64,000 nucleotides of DNA from Actinomyces sp. 432 (GTDB taxonomy: Bacteria; Actinomycetota; Actinomycetes; Actinomycetales; Actinomycetaceae), in contig NZ_CP025249.1 in the NCBI RefSeq assembly GCF_009930875.1, forward strand, positions 868,001-932,000. Direction: 5' to 3'. Positions 1 to 9,747 of this stretch are shown here, one piece after another. Numbering within the stretch: position 1 is the stretch's first letter; each line of letters starts with the position of its first letter. The notes beneath the pieces were generated by a model. It saw only the letters and a program-made list of their open reading frames with translations. It was not told the DNA's origin and made no database searches. Both the position numbers and the translations under genes were made by a program.

Positions 1-48
1 CGGAGCCAAGTGGTTCGGTGCTGGCGGGGGGAACGGGGTATGGCCGTG

Positions 49-1746
49 TCAAAGACCGAGCTCCTCCAGAATCGGCAGTTCGGCGCGTACCGCCTGCCGG
101 GCCTCATCGGCGGTCGCCGACGCCGTGGCGATGCCGGCCAGGCGCTGGCAATCGGCCAGGTCCACCGACTTCAGCACGGCGTCGACATCAGGCAGGGCAC
201 GTGCGGTCATGGACAGGCTGGCCACGCCTAGGCCCACCAGCACCGTCGCAAGCGCCGGATCGGCGGCGGCCTCACCGCAAACGCCGACCGGACGACCGTG
301 CGGGGCGGCGCCGTCACAGGCCTGCTTGATCAGGCGCAGCACGGCAGGCTGCCAGGCCGTGGACAGGTCCGCCAGCGAGGACAGCAGTCGGTCCGCCGCC
401 ATGACGTACTGGGTCAGGTCATTCGTGCCGATCGAGGCGAAATCGGCGTGCTCGAACATCTTGTCCGCCATGATTGCGGCCGAGGGCACCTCAATCATCA
501 TGCCGGCAGTCTGCAGGCCGTAGGAGCGGGCCTTCTCGGTGAAGGCCTTCGCCTCCTCCGCTGTGGAGATCATGGGTGCCATCACCCATACCTTGGCCTC
601 GGTCTCGGCCTCCGCCTTGGCCAGTGCCTCCAGCTGGTGGTCGAGCACCTCCGGGTCGCGGCGCGTGGTGCGGTAGGCCCGTACACCTAGGGCCGGGTTC
701 GCCTCGGTGGCATCGGTGAGGAAGGGCAGGGGCTTGTCTGCGCCGGCGTCGAGCGTGCGCACAACCACTTTCTTCCCGGGGAAGGCGGCCAGCACGGCCT
801 TGTATGCCTCAACCTGCTCGTCGACGCTCGGCTCCTCCGGCTGATCCAAGAAGCAGAACTCGGTGCGGAACAGGCCCACGCCCATGGCGTTTGCCTCCGC
901 TGCCGAGCGGGCGGCAGCACCGTCACCCACGTTGGCGAGCAGCTGCACCTCGTGGCCGTCCTTGGTGGCGCCGTCGCCGTTGAACACGCGCACGCGGCTG
1001 GCCAGTTCGCGGGCGCGGCGCAGCTGGTCCTCGCTCGGATCGAGGACGATCGTTCCCTTGGTGCCGTCCACCAGGACGATGTCACCATCGGAGAGCTGGT
1101 CGGTGACCTCGGCGCCGGTACCTACGATCGCCGGCATGCCCAGGGCGCGGGCGAGGATGGCGGTGTGCGATGTGGGACCGCCCTCGGAGGTTACGAAGGC
1201 CACGACCTTCTCCGGGTCCAGCAGGGCGGTGTCTGCAGGGGCGAGGTCCTCGGCTACCAGTACGAAGGGCTCCGGCAGACGGGGGATGCCGGGCATCGGC
1301 GAGTCGGTCAGCACCGCGACGATGCGGTCGCGGACATCCTGCACGTCACGTGTGCGCTCTGCCATGTAGCCGCCCAGGGACTCCAGCATGGAGGCGAGGG
1401 TGCCAGCGGCCTCCCAGACGGCGCGCTCGGGCACGAGGCGGCGCTCACGCACCATCGCCTGAGCCGAGGAGGTCAGCGTGGGGTCGGCTGCCATCTGGGC
1501 AGTCGTCTCCAGGAGCGTGCGGCCATCACCCTTGGCCTCGGCGGCGGAGAGCTCGAGACCCTTCTTGACTGTCTGCGCGGCCGCGGCGATGCGGTCGCAC
1601 TCCTTGTCAATGTCGCGGCTCGGATCCAGGGTGGCGATCTCGGGCTCGGTGATACCGGGTGCCATGCGGGCGACGGGTCCGGCGACGAGTCCGGGGCTCA
1701 CGCCAATGCCGGTCAGAGGGGTTGGGGTTGCGGCGGACGGGGCCAT
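49..1746 (-). CDS. ptsI: PTS enzyme I (phosphoenolpyruvate-protein phosphotransferase)
   Basis: Cytoplasmic enzyme I moves phosphate from PEP to HPr, the first step for all PTS sugars. The 565-residue product has the usual family length. The swivelling His domain carries GGPTSHTAILARALGMPAIVG-type sequence (the His accepts phosphate), and the PEP-binding barrel shows GLFRTEFCFLD, ADKPLPFL and GVCGEAAADP. An upstream ATG at 1782 is in frame, but the ATG at 1746 is preceded by GAGGAG at good spacing and gives the normal family N-terminus, so it is preferred. No HPr gene is seen in the window; a free EIIB and EIIA lie nearby. Function is secure from conserved motifs. Confidence 0.97.
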   Translation of the reverse strand: MAPSAATPTPLTGIGVSPGLVAGPVARMAPGITEPEIATLDPSRDIDKECDRIAAAAQTVKKGLELSAAEAKGDGRTLLETTAQMAADPTLTSSAQAMVRERRLVPERAVWEAAGTLASMLESLGGYMAERTRDVQDVRDRIVAVLTDSPMPGIPRLPEPFVLVAEDLAPADTALLDPEKVVAFVTSEGGPTSHTAILARALGMPAIVGTGAEVTDQLSDGDIVLVDGTKGTIVLDPSEDQLRRARELASRVRVFNGDGATKDGHEVQLLANVGDGAAARSAAEANAMGVGLFRTEFCFLDQPEEPSVDEQVEAYKAVLAAFPGKKVVVRTLDAGADKPLPFLTDATEANPALGVRAYRTTRRDPEVLDHQLEALAKAEAETEAKVWVMAPMISTAEEAKAFTEKARSYGLQTAGMMIEVPSAAIMADKMFEHADFASIGTNDLTQYVMAADRLLSSLADLSTAWQPAVLRLIKQACDGAAPHGRPVGVCGEAAADPALATVLVGLGVASLSMTARALPDVDAVLKSVDLADCQRLAGIATASATADEARQAVRAELPILEELGL

Positions 1747-2025
1747 ACGGTGCTCCTCAACAGCGATGGAGACGGGTGTCATGACTCATTGTGCACCGAG
1801 TCTGTGCTTCGGGGAGCGATTCTGCCATTGGATGAATGACGATTGACACCCTGGGCTCGGCCCTGGAGTCGGACGGACAGCACTCTACGGCTTCACTTGT
1901 GTTCCCCTAAGGCGCGGCCTCGGGCGGCGACGCCCGCTCTGCGTGGGCCGGGAGCTGAATGCGCCCGCTGCGACCGCGAACTGCGATAAAGTGATGTCGA
2001 GCACGAGGTACTACGAGGAGCACGC

Positions 2026-2256
2026 ATGAGCACTGCAGCCGAAATCGTCGCCGGCCTGGGCGGGCGCGAGAACATTTCCGACCTGGAGCCCTGCATCACT
2101 CGTCTGCGGGTTGAGGTTGTTGATCAGGAGAAGGTAGACGAGGAGGCGCTGCGCGCCACCGGTGCGTTCGGGGTGGTCCGCTCCGGCCGGGTGGTTCAAG
2201 TGGTGGTGGGTCCCACAGCGGACACGATCGCCCAGGAGATTGCTGAACTCGACTGA
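2026..2256 (+). CDS. stand-alone PTS EIIB domain, glucose/sucrose type
   Basis: A 76-residue protein consisting only of an EIIB domain of the glucose family. The phosphorylated cysteine sits in DLEPCITRLRVEV, the classic motif, and the C-terminal GVVRSGRVVQVVVGPTAD completes the fold. A GAGGAG ribosome site lies 7 bases before the ATG. In the family EIIB takes phosphate from EIIA and hands it to the sugar on the membrane EIIC. Here it is not fused to EIIC; the EIIC must be encoded elsewhere. The EIIA at 4765-5226 is a plausible donor (inference). It could serve a glucose, N-acetylglucosamine or maltose-type system. Confidence 0.9.
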   Translation: MSTAAEIVAGLGGRENISDLEPCITRLRVEVVDQEKVDEEALRATGAFGVVRSGRVVQVVVGPTADTIAQEIAELD

Positions 2257-2545
2257 CGGCGGGCCTGCCCGGCGGCCGTGGCGAGCGGGCCCGGCCGCCC
2301 GCGGCGGCCCGCGTGGGGCTGGGACTGCCCGGCTAGGTGAAGCGGGCGCCGCCCGGCGTGGGCGACTGGCATTGGCGCCGAACGTATGAAACGCTTTCTG
2401 CAAGAGATGTTCCCGCCCGCCGCGTCGGCCGCGCAGCCGCTCGGTTGAGCCGGTGGGGTATCACTTGAAAGCAACTTCCCGCGCCCCAGGTAACCGGGGA
2501 CGCCCCCTCGCGCGCACGCGCGACCGAGCACTAGGCTGAACCGCA

Positions 2546-4705
2546 ATGACCGAATCGACCGCCGCATCCGACCTTCCTGACGAGCGTCTCAAGCAGCTCG
2601 CCGAGGCCCACGGGGTCTCCACCGAGTACTGGGACTTCCATGGCAATCTCGCTGCCCCGTCGCGCACCACGCTGGTGGCTGTGCTGGCAGCACTAGGCGT
2701 AAAGGCCGATACCGCGCAAGAGGTTGAAGAGGCGCTGCGCGAGGTTGAGATTGCCCCGTGGCGCCGGACCCTGCCGCCTACCGTGGTGGTGCGCGCCGGC
2801 ACCCAGGCAACTGTGCCGGTGCACATGCCCGAAGGCGCTCATGTCCAGATGCACATCATCCTGGAGGAGGGCGACACCCTGCAGCTGCTGCAGGCGGATG
2901 ACTGGACCGCGCCGCGGGAGGTCGATGGTGCCACCATCGGGCAGGCATCCTTCGTTATCCCCGAAGACCTGCCGTTGGGCTGGCACACGATCGTCGCGGA
3001 GATCGACGGCTCCGACGAGCGCGGACACTACCGTGCAACCGCCGCGCTCGCGGTGGCCCCGGACCACCTGGACCTGCCCGCGTCCCTGGGCGGCCGGGGC
3101 TGGGGGGTCATGGCCCAGCTGTACTCGATTCGCTCCCGCGACTCCTGGGGAGTCGGCGACGCGGACGATCTGACCGAGCTGGTCGGTTTCCTGGGCGACG
3201 AGGGAGCAGACTTCCTGCTGATCAACCCTATGCATGCCGCCGAGCCGGTGGGTCCGATGACGCCCTCGCCGTACCTGCCGGTCACGCGGCGCTTCGTCAA
3301 CCCCATCTATATCCGGCCGGAGAACATCTTGGAGGTCTCCCGGTTGTCCGGCCCGCGGCGCTCGCTGGTGCAATGGGCCCACGAGGAGGTCGCGGACGCG
3401 AACCTGACCGCAGACGCCATTGATCGTGACGCCGCATGGAAGGCCAAGCGCGAAGCCCTGGAAGTGATTTTCGCCGCCGGTCGCTCCCGGTCCCGGCAAC
3501 GCGACTTCGAACGCTTCCGCCAGGCCCAGGGGCAGGGGCTGGAGCGCTTTGCGCTGTGGTGCGCGCTCATGGAGAAGTACGGGAACTTCGAGGACTGGCC
3601 GGACAACCTTAAGGACGCCTCCAGCGCTTTTGTGGCCAATGAGGCGCGTACCCTCGCGGACCGCATAGACTTTTACGCCTGGCTGCAATGGATCGTCGAT
3701 GAGCAGCTGGCGCGGGCCCAAGCCGAGGCGAAGGCCGCCGGCATGAGCCTGGGCCTGATGGATGACCTGGCGGTCGGCGTACACCCCCGAGGCGCGGACG
3801 CCTGGGCCGAGCCGGAGGCCTTTGCGGCCGGCGTCGGCGTCGGCGCCCCGCCGGATATGTACAACCAGCTGGGCCAGAACTGGTCCCAGCCGCCGTGGGA
3901 CCCGGTCCGGCTGGCGGAGACCGCCTACGCGCCGCTGCGGGACATGGTCGGCACCGTGCTGCGGCATGCCGGGGCTCTGCGTATCGATCACGTCATCGGG
4001 CTGTTCCGCCTGTGGTGGATCCCGGACGGCCTGCGCGCGGACCAGGGCGCATACGTGCGCTACGACCATGAGGCGATGATCGGTGTGCTCCTGCTGGAGG
4101 CGCACCGGGCGGGCGCCGTCATCATCGGCGAGGACCTGGGCACGGTGGAGCCGTGGGCGCGCGAGTACCTGGCCAGCCGGGGCGTGCTGGGCACCTCCGT
4201 GCTCTGGTTCGAGAAGCAGGAGGAGGACGGCTGGCCGCTGGAGCCGGGAGCGTACCGGCACCTGTCCCTGTCTACGGTCAACACCCACGACTTGCCGCCC
4301 ACCGCCGGATATCTCGCGGATGAGCACGTGGCACTGCGCGAGCGGCTCGGGCTGCTCACGGAGCCGGTCGACCAGGTGCGCACCGAGGCCCGTATCGAGC
4401 GGGAGCGCATGCTCAGCCGCCTGCGCGAATACGACCTGCTGAGCGAGGACCCCTCCGAGCGGGAGACCGTCGAGGCGCTGTACCGCTATGTGGTCCGCAC
4501 GCCGTCGGCCCTTGTAGGGGTCGCCCTGGTTGACGGCGTGGGCGAGCGCCGCGCGCAGAACCAGCCCGGCACGGATCAGGAGTACCCGAACTGGAAAATG
4601 CCTCTTGCGGACGGCTCGGGAGAGGTTGTCCTGGTAGAGGATCTGCCGAGCAACGTGCGTCTTGCCAGTCTGCTTACCGCCGTGCGCGAGGAGTTTCGTC
4701 GCTGA
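2546..4705 (+). CDS. malQ: 4-alpha-glucanotransferase (amylomaltase)
   Basis: A 719-residue GH77 enzyme that moves alpha-1,4-glucan segments between maltodextrins and releases glucose, acting in cytosolic maltodextrin or glycogen use. The N-terminal 160 residues form the beta-sandwich extension usual in actinobacterial MalQ. The catalytic part starts near GWGVMAQLYSIRSRDSWGVGD. The nucleophile aspartate is in ALRIDHVIGLFRLWW, the acid/base glutamate in IIGEDLGTVE and the stabilising aspartate in VNTHDLPPTAGY. It follows the EIIB gene by about 290 bases of very GC-rich sequence, so it may be transcribed separately. Confidence 0.96.
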   Translation: MTESTAASDLPDERLKQLAEAHGVSTEYWDFHGNLAAPSRTTLVAVLAALGVKADTAQEVEEALREVEIAPWRRTLPPTVVVRAGTQATVPVHMPEGAHVQMHIILEEGDTLQLLQADDWTAPREVDGATIGQASFVIPEDLPLGWHTIVAEIDGSDERGHYRATAALAVAPDHLDLPASLGGRGWGVMAQLYSIRSRDSWGVGDADDLTELVGFLGDEGADFLLINPMHAAEPVGPMTPSPYLPVTRRFVNPIYIRPENILEVSRLSGPRRSLVQWAHEEVADANLTADAIDRDAAWKAKREALEVIFAAGRSRSRQRDFERFRQAQGQGLERFALWCALMEKYGNFEDWPDNLKDASSAFVANEARTLADRIDFYAWLQWIVDEQLARAQAEAKAAGMSLGLMDDLAVGVHPRGADAWAEPEAFAAGVGVGAPPDMYNQLGQNWSQPPWDPVRLAETAYAPLRDMVGTVLRHAGALRIDHVIGLFRLWWIPDGLRADQGAYVRYDHEAMIGVLLLEAHRAGAVIIGEDLGTVEPWAREYLASRGVLGTSVLWFEKQEEDGWPLEPGAYRHLSLSTVNTHDLPPTAGYLADEHVALRERLGLLTEPVDQVRTEARIERERMLSRLREYDLLSEDPSERETVEALYRYVVRTPSALVGVALVDGVGERRAQNQPGTDQEYPNWKMPLADGSGEVVLVEDLPSNVRLASLLTAVREEFRR

Positions 4706-4707
4706 TC

Positions 4708-4745
4708 CCGGCCGCCGCCCGCGTCGAAATCGTGGCGGCGGTCGG
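4708..4745. terminator. hairpin between convergent malQ and EIIA genes
   Basis: CCGGCCGCCGCC pairs with GGCGGCGGTCGG (one G-T pair) across a 14-base loop. It begins 3 bases after the malQ stop and lies 19 bases from the end of the opposing EIIA gene, so it can serve both. There is no clear T tail, which is common in GC-rich actinobacteria. Confidence 0.6.
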
Positions 4746-4764
4746 TCAGGACCGGATGCACCGG

Positions 4765-5226
4765 TCAGGCCCAGGTGAATAGGGCCTCGCCCGCATCCAC
4801 ATGGGTACGGGCGGCGGCCTGGGCTATCTGAGCGGCGTCAGCCTGGAGGGCTACGACCGGGACGATCGGACTGCGGCCGCCGGCGGCGACGGCGCTCGGG
4901 CACCAGGTGACCACCGGGTCGCCTACGGTTACGGCATCGCCCTGCTCAACCAGAAGCGTGAAGCCCTCCCCTTCCAGCTGCACGGTGTCCAGGCCCAGGT
5001 GTACCAGGACACCGCGCCCGGAGGTGTCAGCCACGATGAAGGCATGGGGGTGGATCTTGGTGACTCTCCCGCTGACCGGGGCCAGCGCGGTCACGTTCCC
5101 ACCGTCGGCGGGATCGGGGTCGACGGCGACTCCGGGACCGAGCATCCCGGCGGCAAACACCGGGTCCGGCACATCGCTGAGCGCGATCACGCGACCAGCA
5201 AGAGGGGAGTGGATCAAGGTGTTCAT
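4765..5226 (-). CDS. crr: stand-alone PTS EIIA, glucose type
   Basis: A 153-residue glucose-family EIIA. It shows SPLAGRVIALSDVPDPVF, the first active-site region HPHAFIVADTSG, and the phospho-histidine in GVLVHLGLDTVQLEGEGF. In this family it accepts phosphate from HPr and passes it to EIIB; in enterobacteria it also has a regulatory role, but that cannot be assumed here. The ATG at 5226 is preceded by GAAGGAG and matches the family start; an upstream in-frame ATG at 5277 gives a non-homologous leader. It is unfused, like the EIIB at 2026, so the two may form a split IIA/IIB pair. Confidence 0.92.
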   Translation of the reverse strand: MNTLIHSPLAGRVIALSDVPDPVFAAGMLGPGVAVDPDPADGGNVTALAPVSGRVTKIHPHAFIVADTSGRGVLVHLGLDTVQLEGEGFTLLVEQGDAVTVGDPVVTWCPSAVAAGGRSPIVPVVALQADAAQIAQAAARTHVDAGEALFTWA

Positions 5227-5343
5227 CAAAGCTCCTTCGTGCCTTCGTGAGTGTTGTCCGGTACCAGTAGTGGGCAAGGGGCCCGGTTCCGCCGTTCGTC
5301 ATGCCGAGCGCGGAACCGGGGCCGCCCGTTCAAGCGAACGTGT

Positions 5344-7932
5344 TCACTCGCCCGCGTGTCCCCGGGCCTGGACTCGCATCACCCTGAGGGTGTCGTCGAG
5401 GTTCTCGCTCACAATCCGGCGGAAGGCGGCGGGAGCATCGATGTGAGCGGCCAGCCAGCCCTCCAGAGCGGCGGCCGGGTCGACGCCGGGCAGCCCCACG
5501 GTGGTGGTAGACCACAGTCTGGCCAGCAGATTCTCGGCCATGTGGAAGGTGCGCGAGCTCCAGATGCCGTCTGCCTCCCTGACGTACTCCGAGACGTAGG
5601 GGGCCAGCAGCTCGGGGTTGCGCTCGACCATGTTGAAGCCGGCGAGCATCTTCACCTGAGTCTCATTGGGCAGGGAGGCGTTGTCCACCAGCTCGCGCCA
5701 GGCTGCCGCCTTCGCCTCCGCGGTGGGAACGGCGGCCCGCGCCTGGGCGGCGCGCTCACGGCCCGTGGTTGTACGGTCGCGCGCCTCCTCGGCGGCGATC
5801 TCCGCCTCGCCGCAGCGGCCGGCGGCGACCAGCCCCACCAGCAGCTCCCAGCGCAGGTCCTGGTCCACCACCAGGCCCGGCAGGGGTGCCGACCCGGCCA
5901 GCCAGGCGGCGACGGCGTCGAGCTGGTTGCTGGTGACGGCATGAGCGGCGACGGCGCGCACCAGCTGTAGCTGGGTGTCGCTGCCGGCCTCGGCGGCGCG
6001 TGCTAGGTCCAGCAGCGTGTCAGTGGTCGACGCAGCCGCTTCCCGACGCTCGGCCGGGGGCAGGTAGGCCGACAGGCAGGTCGCCACCCGCGCCAGCAGC
6101 CCCTGCACTACGCTGGAATGCGTCTCGGCACGCAGTGCTCGCAGCGCGGCGGCCAGGAAGTCGACGGCCGGCAGCTCGCCGTCGCGCACCATGTCCCAGG
6201 CGCTGGCCACCAGCACCGAGCGTGGCAGGGAGGTGGTGAAGGACTCAACATGCGCCAGCCCGGTGGCGAGCGAGGCGGCGTCCAGGCGCACCTTGGCGTA
6301 GGTCAGGTCCTCATCGTTCAGTAGGAGGACATCAGGGCGTACGGTGCCTACCAGCTCGGCCACCTCGGTGCGCGCCCCGGCGACGTCGAGCTCAATGCGT
6401 CCGGTGCGCTCCAGGGCGGCCGGGGCCTGGGACCCGAGGGCGTAGGAGCCCAGCACCACGCGGTGGGGGCGCAGCGAGGCCGGCGAGCCTGCCGGAATCT
6501 CCTGCACGATCGCGGCGGAGGTGAGCACGCCGTCGGCATCGGTGTCCAGCTCCAGGCGCAGTGTGGTCACACCCGCTTCCTGCAGCCAGACCCGGGTCCA
6601 GGCGGACAGGTCGCGGCCGGAGACTTTTTCCAGCTCGCCAAGCAGGTCGGCCAGAGTGGCGTTGGCGTAGGCGTGGGCCGCCAGGTAGTTCTTGATGCCG
6701 GCGAAGAATGACTCGCGTCCCACATACGCCACCAGCGCGGACAGCACGGAGGCGCCCTTGGCGTAGGTGATGCCGTCGAAGTTGACCTCCACATCGTGCA
6801 GGTCGTTGATCTGCGCGGCGATCGGGTGGGTGGAGGAGAGCTGGTCCTGGTTGTACGCCCAGTTCTTCTCCAGCACCTGGAAGGTGGTCCAGGCGTCGGT
6901 CCAGCGGGTGGCTTCGGCGACGGCGAGCGTGGAGCAGTACTCGGCGAAGGACTCGTTCAGCCACAGGTCGTCCCACCACTTCATGGTGACCAGGTCCCCG
7001 AACCACATGTGTGCCAGCTCGTGCAGGATGGTCTCGGCGCGGCGCTCGACGCGTGCCTGCACGGGGCGGGAACGGAAGATGTAGTCGTCGCGGTGGGTGA
7101 CGATGCCGGCGTTCTCCATCGCGCCGGCGTTGAACTCGGGCACGAAGGCCTGGTCGTACTTGCTGAAGGCGTACGGAGTGCCGAATAGCTCCTCGTAGTA
7201 GGCGAAGCCGTTCTTGGTGATCGACAGGATCTCCTCGGCGTCCATGAACTCCGCCAGGCTCTTGCGGCAGTACACGCCCAGGGGAATGTTGCGGCCGTCG
7301 GCGGCCGTGTAGACGTCGGTGGTTCCCGTATAAGGGCCAGCCACGATCGCCGTGATGTAGGAGCTGATGCGCTCGCTGGGCGTAAAGGCGAAGGTGTGTG
7401 TGCCGACGGCGGCCGGCGTGGGTACGGGCGTGGGGGAGTTGGACAGCACCGTCCAGCCCTCGGGCACGGTGACGGTGAAGCGGAAGGGGGCCTTCAGATC
7501 GGGCTGCTCGAACACGGCGTACACGCGGCGGGCGTCGGGCACCTCGAACTGGGTGTACAGGTAGGTCTCGCCGTCAGCCGGGTCGGTGAAGCGGTGCAGG
7601 CCCTCTCCGGTGTGCATATAGGCGCAGTCGGCGACCACGGTCAGCTCGTTGTCCGCGCGCAGGTCCGCCAGCGCGATACGCGAGTCGGCGAAGACCTGCT
7701 GCGGGTCGAGCTCGTTCCCGTTGAGTGTCACCGCGTGCACTGCCGGGGCGATCAGGTCGATGAAGGTGGACGCCCCCGGGGTGGCGGTGAAGCGGACCGT
7801 CGTGGTGGAACGGAAGGTGGCGTTGGCGGAGTCCGCGGCGCCGGACAGATCCAGGACGACGTCGTAACTGTCGGCGGAGACGACGGCGGCGCGCGCCACC
7901 GCCTCCTCGCGGGTGAGGTTCTGACCGGGCAC
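5344..7932 (-). CDS. pepN: membrane alanyl aminopeptidase (aminopeptidase N, M1 family)
   Basis: An 862-residue zinc M1 metallopeptidase that removes N-terminal residues from peptides, probably in the cytosol since no signal peptide is visible. The exopeptidase motif GAMENAG is followed by the zinc site HELAHMWFGDLVTMKWWDD and the third ligand in WLNESFAEY. The rest matches the ERAP1-like C-terminal domain of actinobacterial PepN. The GTG start at 7932 has AAGGAGCTTTC just upstream. It is divergent from the MFS operon at 8284, sharing a 351-base gap. Confidence 0.96.
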   Translation of the reverse strand: MPGQNLTREEAVARAAVVSADSYDVVLDLSGAADSANATFRSTTTVRFTATPGASTFIDLIAPAVHAVTLNGNELDPQQVFADSRIALADLRADNELTVVADCAYMHTGEGLHRFTDPADGETYLYTQFEVPDARRVYAVFEQPDLKAPFRFTVTVPEGWTVLSNSPTPVPTPAAVGTHTFAFTPSERISSYITAIVAGPYTGTTDVYTAADGRNIPLGVYCRKSLAEFMDAEEILSITKNGFAYYEELFGTPYAFSKYDQAFVPEFNAGAMENAGIVTHRDDYIFRSRPVQARVERRAETILHELAHMWFGDLVTMKWWDDLWLNESFAEYCSTLAVAEATRWTDAWTTFQVLEKNWAYNQDQLSSTHPIAAQINDLHDVEVNFDGITYAKGASVLSALVAYVGRESFFAGIKNYLAAHAYANATLADLLGELEKVSGRDLSAWTRVWLQEAGVTTLRLELDTDADGVLTSAAIVQEIPAGSPASLRPHRVVLGSYALGSQAPAALERTGRIELDVAGARTEVAELVGTVRPDVLLLNDEDLTYAKVRLDAASLATGLAHVESFTTSLPRSVLVASAWDMVRDGELPAVDFLAAALRALRAETHSSVVQGLLARVATCLSAYLPPAERREAAASTTDTLLDLARAAEAGSDTQLQLVRAVAAHAVTSNQLDAVAAWLAGSAPLPGLVVDQDLRWELLVGLVAAGRCGEAEIAAEEARDRTTTGRERAAQARAAVPTAEAKAAAWRELVDNASLPNETQVKMLAGFNMVERNPELLAPYVSEYVREADGIWSSRTFHMAENLLARLWSTTTVGLPGVDPAAALEGWLAAHIDAPAAFRRIVSENLDDTLRVMRVQARGHAGE

Positions 7933-8129
7933 GAAAGCTCCTTCAGTCGTATTGGCAGATGCTCTGGGAACCGCGGTGTGAGCCGCGAGTCCCCGGGCGA
8001 TTGTCGCATCGACGGCCTGGGGCCGGAAATCGGAGCATGCGACGTGGGTGCACGTGGGCCGCCTGTGTGGGGAGGGGCGGGAGCGACGGCGGTTATCTGG
8101 GGCTAAAGGCCCATCTCAAGCCGCAGTAG

Positions 8130-8228
8130 ATGATCGAATCGTTCAATATGGTGATCGATATGATCGAACGACTTGACCGGCGTGCCGGAAGCGAGCGTGC
8201 TTAAGGTATCAGATGATCGAACCGATCA
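8130..8228 (+). promoter_or_regulatory. repeated ATGATCGAA sites, likely operators of the catabolic operon
   Basis: ATGATCGAA occurs three times, at 8130-8138, 8160-8168 and 8213-8221 (starts 30 and 53 bases apart, close to whole helical turns). The last is inside a perfect palindrome TGATCGAACCGATCA at 8214-8228, and the first is in the related TGATCGAATCGTTCA. They sit 56 to 154 bases before the transporter start. Repeats of this kind are typical of DeoR-family operators, and a DeoR-family gene is second in the operon, so it is the natural candidate (inference). The rest of the 7933-8283 gap shows nothing else clear. Confidence 0.6.
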
Positions 8229-8283
8229 TTTTATGGCTCTCGCATGAGAGAACCGCTCAGTTTTGAGGTACAAGGAGGTATCC

Positions 8284-9607
8284 ATGACAGCAGCAGCTAC
8301 GCCCGTGCGGCGGCAGGGCAAGACCAACTGGCGTTGGGTCGTCGCCGTCGTTTGCGCCATCGGCCTGGCCATCAACTACATCGACCGCTCGGCGATCTCG
8401 GTGTCTCTGCCCTATATGACCAAGGACTTCCACATCACTCCCGGCGAGCAGGGGGCTCATCCTGTCGGCCTTCTGCTGGTCGTACGCGATCATGCAGATC
8501 CCCGCGGGCTCCCTGATCGACAAGTTCGGCGAGCGCGTCATGTTCGGAGCCTCGGTGTTCGTGTGGTCAGTGTGCACCGGCGCCACCTTCCTCGCCAGCA
8601 GCTTCGCCATGCTGTTCGGACTCAGGCTCGGCCTTGGCATTGGCGAGTCGGGCGCCTACCCCGCATCTGCAAAGACCGTCTCCCGCTGGTTCCCCCAGCG
8701 GGAGCGTGCACGCGCCACCTCCGTCTACGACTCCGGCGCGCGTATCGGCTCGGCCATCGTAACCCCGGTGATCGCCGGGATCATTGGACTGTGGGGCTGG
8801 CGGTGGGTCTTCCTGATCGCCGGTGTGCTCGGGATCCTGTGGGCCCTGGGCTGGTGGGCGCTCTATCGCCGTCCAGAGCTTGTCAGCTCAATCGGCGAGG
8901 AGGAGATGGCGGTTATCAACGAGGGCCGCGACGAAGAGGAGCGTGAGGCGGCTGCGGCCGGCACCGAGAAGGCCATCCCGGTACTCATCCTGCTGCGCAA
9001 GCGCGCCGTGTGGGCCATGATGATCGGCTTCTTCTGCGTGAACTTCGCGGTGACGTTCTTCCTGACCTGGTTCCCCACCTACCTGGTCGACGAGCGCGGC
9101 TTCGACCTGCTCAAGCTCGGAGCCTTCGGCGCGATCCCCCCGATCTGCTCCATCATCGGCTCGTGGAGTGGCGGCCTGATCAACGACGCATTGCTCAAGC
9201 GGGGCTGGTCGGTGACGCGCGTGCGCAAGACCTGCCTGGTCGTCGGGATGCTGTTGTGCGCCGTGATCGGCGGAGCGGCCTTCGTTCCCACCGCGGGACT
9301 GGCGCTGGCACTGATGTCGGTGTCCTACTTCGGCTCCGCCTTCACCATCGTGACCATCTGGTGCCTGCCCGCGGACTTCGTCCCGGCATCCACCGTCGGC
9401 GTGCTGGGCGGCACCCAGAACTTCTTCTCCAACATTGGATCCGCTCTCAACCCGATCGTCATCGGCTTCCTGTACGGCGCCACCGGTGCCTTCGGCCTGC
9501 CGCTGCTGCTGTCCGGCGCAGTCTCGGTCTTCGGCGCCCTGGTCTTCGCCTTCATGCTTCCCAAGGTCGAGCAGATCGACTTCTCCAGGGATGTGGTCGC
9601 GGTGTGA
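8284..9607 (+). pseudogene. MFS transporter, anion:cation symporter family (hexuronate/aldarate type), frameshifted
   Basis: The reading frame starts at ATG 8284 behind an ideal AAGGAGG. It encodes TM1 with NYIDRSAISVSLPYM, typical of the ACS family that includes GudP, ExuT and DgoT. After HITPGEQG it must shift frame to continue as LILSAFCWSYAIMQIPAG, the conserved TM2 region, and then runs through the normal 12-TM protein (about 440 residues). One extra G in the run 8451-8455 explains the break; four Gs would restore the frame. Either the copy is inactive or the base is a sequencing error. It heads a seven-gene operon, so the substrate is probably a sugar acid or polyol-derived acid (inference). 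Confidence 0.85.
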
Positions 9608-9747
9608 GGGCAGGGGCAGGAAACCACCCGGCGCGGATAGGCGCTAGTACAGCAGGCTGAACGGCGGGCTGGAGGGCCGGTACCGTGCGCGGCCCGGCGG
9701 AGACGATGCAACCCGATGCGACCACAATGACGAAAGGAGGTGGGACG

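Noticed and set aside
2257..2545. Gene in the gap between EIIB and malQ
   Set aside because: Very GC-rich sequence with many chance inverted repeats; no frame has a ribosome site or recognisable protein.
2693..4327. Long open frame antisense to malQ
   Set aside because: Composition follows from malQ codon bias in GC-rich DNA; no ribosome site and no recognisable protein features.
8451..8455. Programmed frameshift in the MFS gene
   Set aside because: No slippery heptamer or downstream structure typical of programmed shifting was seen, and similar G/C-run indels affect unrelated genes, so error is simpler.
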